Of a stretch of 7,750 nucleotides of DNA, positions 6,941-7,750 are shown one piece after another. The position numbers and the translations under genes are program-made. The stretch's first letter is position 1. Every line of letters starts with the position of its first letter. Origin of the DNA: an uncultured Eubacteriales bacterium (GTDB lineage Bacteria; Bacillota; Clostridia; Oscillospirales; CAG-272). Below the pieces are notes generated by a model that had not been told where the DNA came from, made no database searches, and saw only the letters and a list, made by a program, of their open reading frames with translations. Location: assembly GCA_900552255.1 (NCBI GenBank), contig URZF01000063.1:1-7750 (forward strand), written 5' to 3'.

Positions 6941-7704
6941 AATGTTGTCCCTCCGTTTTCATAATCAACCGTATTTGCCAGAGAAAGAAGGAATTTTCTG
7001 TCCTCTCCCTCTTTTTTGATGGATTTAGACGCTGCCGCAACCGGCAGCCATTTCAAAACGGACTCTCTCTCGACGCCTGATTTTTCACAGAAAAGCGAGA
7101 GATAAGCCTCCGCCGTATCGTCCTGCTTGGAAAGCTTAAACAAAATATAAGTGACCGCCGCGTCCACGCAGGCATTTCCCTGCGTCGCATGAGACCAATC
7201 GAGGATATAAGGAGTCCCGTCGTCTCGGATAACGACATTCGATGGACTGAAATCACAATGGCACACGGTGCTCGCACCCGACATTTCCCGAAGCTTGAGC
7301 TGCAAGTCATACCGCACCGTCGCTCCAAGCTCCGCATATGAAATTTTGCGCGTCATCTTATCTTTCAGCGTCGTAAGCAGCGGCGCCTTTTTTTCGTGGA
7401 TCTGCTCTTGGAGAGAGACGAACAGCTCCAAATATTCTCCCGCTTTATCGGGATTTTCCGCCATCAGCTCCGACAGCGTTTTTCCTTCTATGTACTCCAA
7501 CACGAGCGCCCACTTGCCGTCGACCGTTCCGACCTCGAGTATCTTCGGAATATTCAGTCCCGTTTCCTCGATTCTCGCCTGATTGAGCGCCTCATTCAGA
7601 ATATCCGACTTGGAATAGCTTTCGTCAAACACCTTGATCGCGGCAGCGCCGTCCCGATATACGGTCTTTCCCTTTCTGACCGCAAGGATCTTGTCAAGCT
7701 TCAT
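6937..7704 (-). CDS. APH/choline-kinase-fold phosphotransferase
   Basis: This 255-residue protein belongs to the aminoglycoside-phosphotransferase/choline-kinase-like superfamily, which moves the gamma-phosphate of ATP to small molecules or proteins. Visible kinase marks are the candidate ATP-binding lysine K24 (AIKVF), the hinge-like LVLEYIEGKTL (67-77), the Brenner-type catalytic loop H149-x-D151-x4-N156 (CHCDFSPSNVVI), and the metal-binding aspartate D169 in ILDWSHA. The core motifs are intact, so it is probably active. The start is ATG at 7704: AGGAGG (7711-7716) lies 6 nt upstream, whereas the earlier in-frame ATG at 7719 sits next to that site and has no site of its own. Its stop overlaps the next gene by 4 nt, so it belongs to the hydrogenase operon and leads it in this window. 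The substrate is unknown. Drug resistance is a poor guess in this context; a phospho-signalling or metabolite kinase role is more plausible but unproven. Confidence 0.82.
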   Translation of the reverse strand: MKLDKILAVRKGKTVYRDGAAAIKVFDESYSKSDILNEALNQARIEETGLNIPKILEVGTVDGKWALVLEYIEGKTLSELMAENPDKAGEYLELFVSLQEQIHEKKAPLLTTLKDKMTRKISYAELGATVRYDLQLKLREMSGASTVCHCDFSPSNVVIRDDGTPYILDWSHATQGNACVDAAVTYILFKLSKQDDTAEAYLSLFCEKSGVERESVLKWLPVAAASKSIKKEGEDRKFLLSLANTVDYENGGTTL

Positions 7705-7710
7705 AAAAAT

Positions 7711-7716
7711 CCTCCT
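7711..7716 (-). promoter_or_regulatory. Ribosome binding site that fixes the start of the APH-fold kinase gene
   Basis: A perfect AGGAGG on the minus strand lies 6 nt before the ATG at 7704 (MKLDK...). It makes the alternative ATG at 7717-7719, which abuts the site itself, very unlikely. No convincing -35/-10 pair can be seen in 7717-7750, so the operon promoter or further upstream genes lie outside the window. Confidence 0.8.
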
Positions 7717-7750
7717 CATAACACAGACAATTTTGACCGATGTTGTTTCT

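Noticed and set aside
6937..7704. Aminoglycoside resistance gene
   Set aside because: Only the superfamily motifs match, and the gene is translationally coupled to a hydrogenase/sensor operon. Nothing points to an antibiotic substrate.
7705..7719. Start of the APH-fold kinase at the ATG at 7719
   Set aside because: This ATG abuts the AGGAGG that serves the ATG at 7704 and has no site of its own upstream.

Overview
The window looks like the chromosome of an anaerobic Gram-positive clostridium (Clostridia, perhaps a Ruminococcaceae/Oscillospiraceae-type gut or fermentative bacterium). The evidence is strong AGGAGG-type ribosome binding sites, [FeFe]-hydrogenase proteins of clostridial type, a SpoIIE/PP2C-type phosphatase, and a cell-surface protein built from bacterial Ig-like repeats. 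No species call is possible from sequence reading alone.

Layout. Positions 1-1956 (+) hold the 3' part of a surface protein gene: an N-terminal beta-rich region, about four Ig-like (Big_3-type) repeats, a low-complexity linker, one C-terminal membrane helix and a poly-lysine tail. The gene runs off the left edge. Positions 1957-2069 are a convergent intergenic region with two strong back-to-back hairpin terminators. Positions 2070-7704 (-) are one tightly packed operon of six genes, read right to left: an aminoglycoside/choline-kinase-like phosphotransferase; two small thioredoxin-fold [2Fe-2S] proteins (NuoE C-terminal-like); a PAS-containing [FeFe]-hydrogenase-like sensor (HydS type); a PP2C/SpoIIE-type phosphatase; and a monomeric ferredoxin-linked [FeFe] hydrogenase. 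Gene junctions are 4-nt and 8-nt overlaps or gaps of about 16, 32 and 57 nt, so co-transcription is very likely. The promoter is not visible and probably lies right of position 7750 or in the last few tens of bases.

How the genes may work together. The hydrogenase at the end of the operon has all H-cluster motifs and should make or consume H2 with ferredoxin. The HydS-like protein keeps the H-cluster cysteines but has an altered first motif (CCH instead of CCP) and carries an extra four-cysteine Fe-S domain, a PAS domain and a terminal helical segment, with no kinase or other output domain. The adjacent phosphatase has no sensor domain of its own. The simplest reading is a H2/redox-sensing phospho-signalling module: HydS senses, the small [2Fe-2S] proteins pass electrons, and the phosphatase (perhaps opposed by the APH-fold kinase) gives the output. 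Sensory-hydrogenase/PP2C clusters are known in clostridia. The presence of an APH-fold kinase as operon leader, and the absence of a histidine-kinase-like ATPase gene between the two [2Fe-2S] proteins, are the less usual aspects. No RNA genes, CRISPR arrays, insertion sequences or phage genes were seen.
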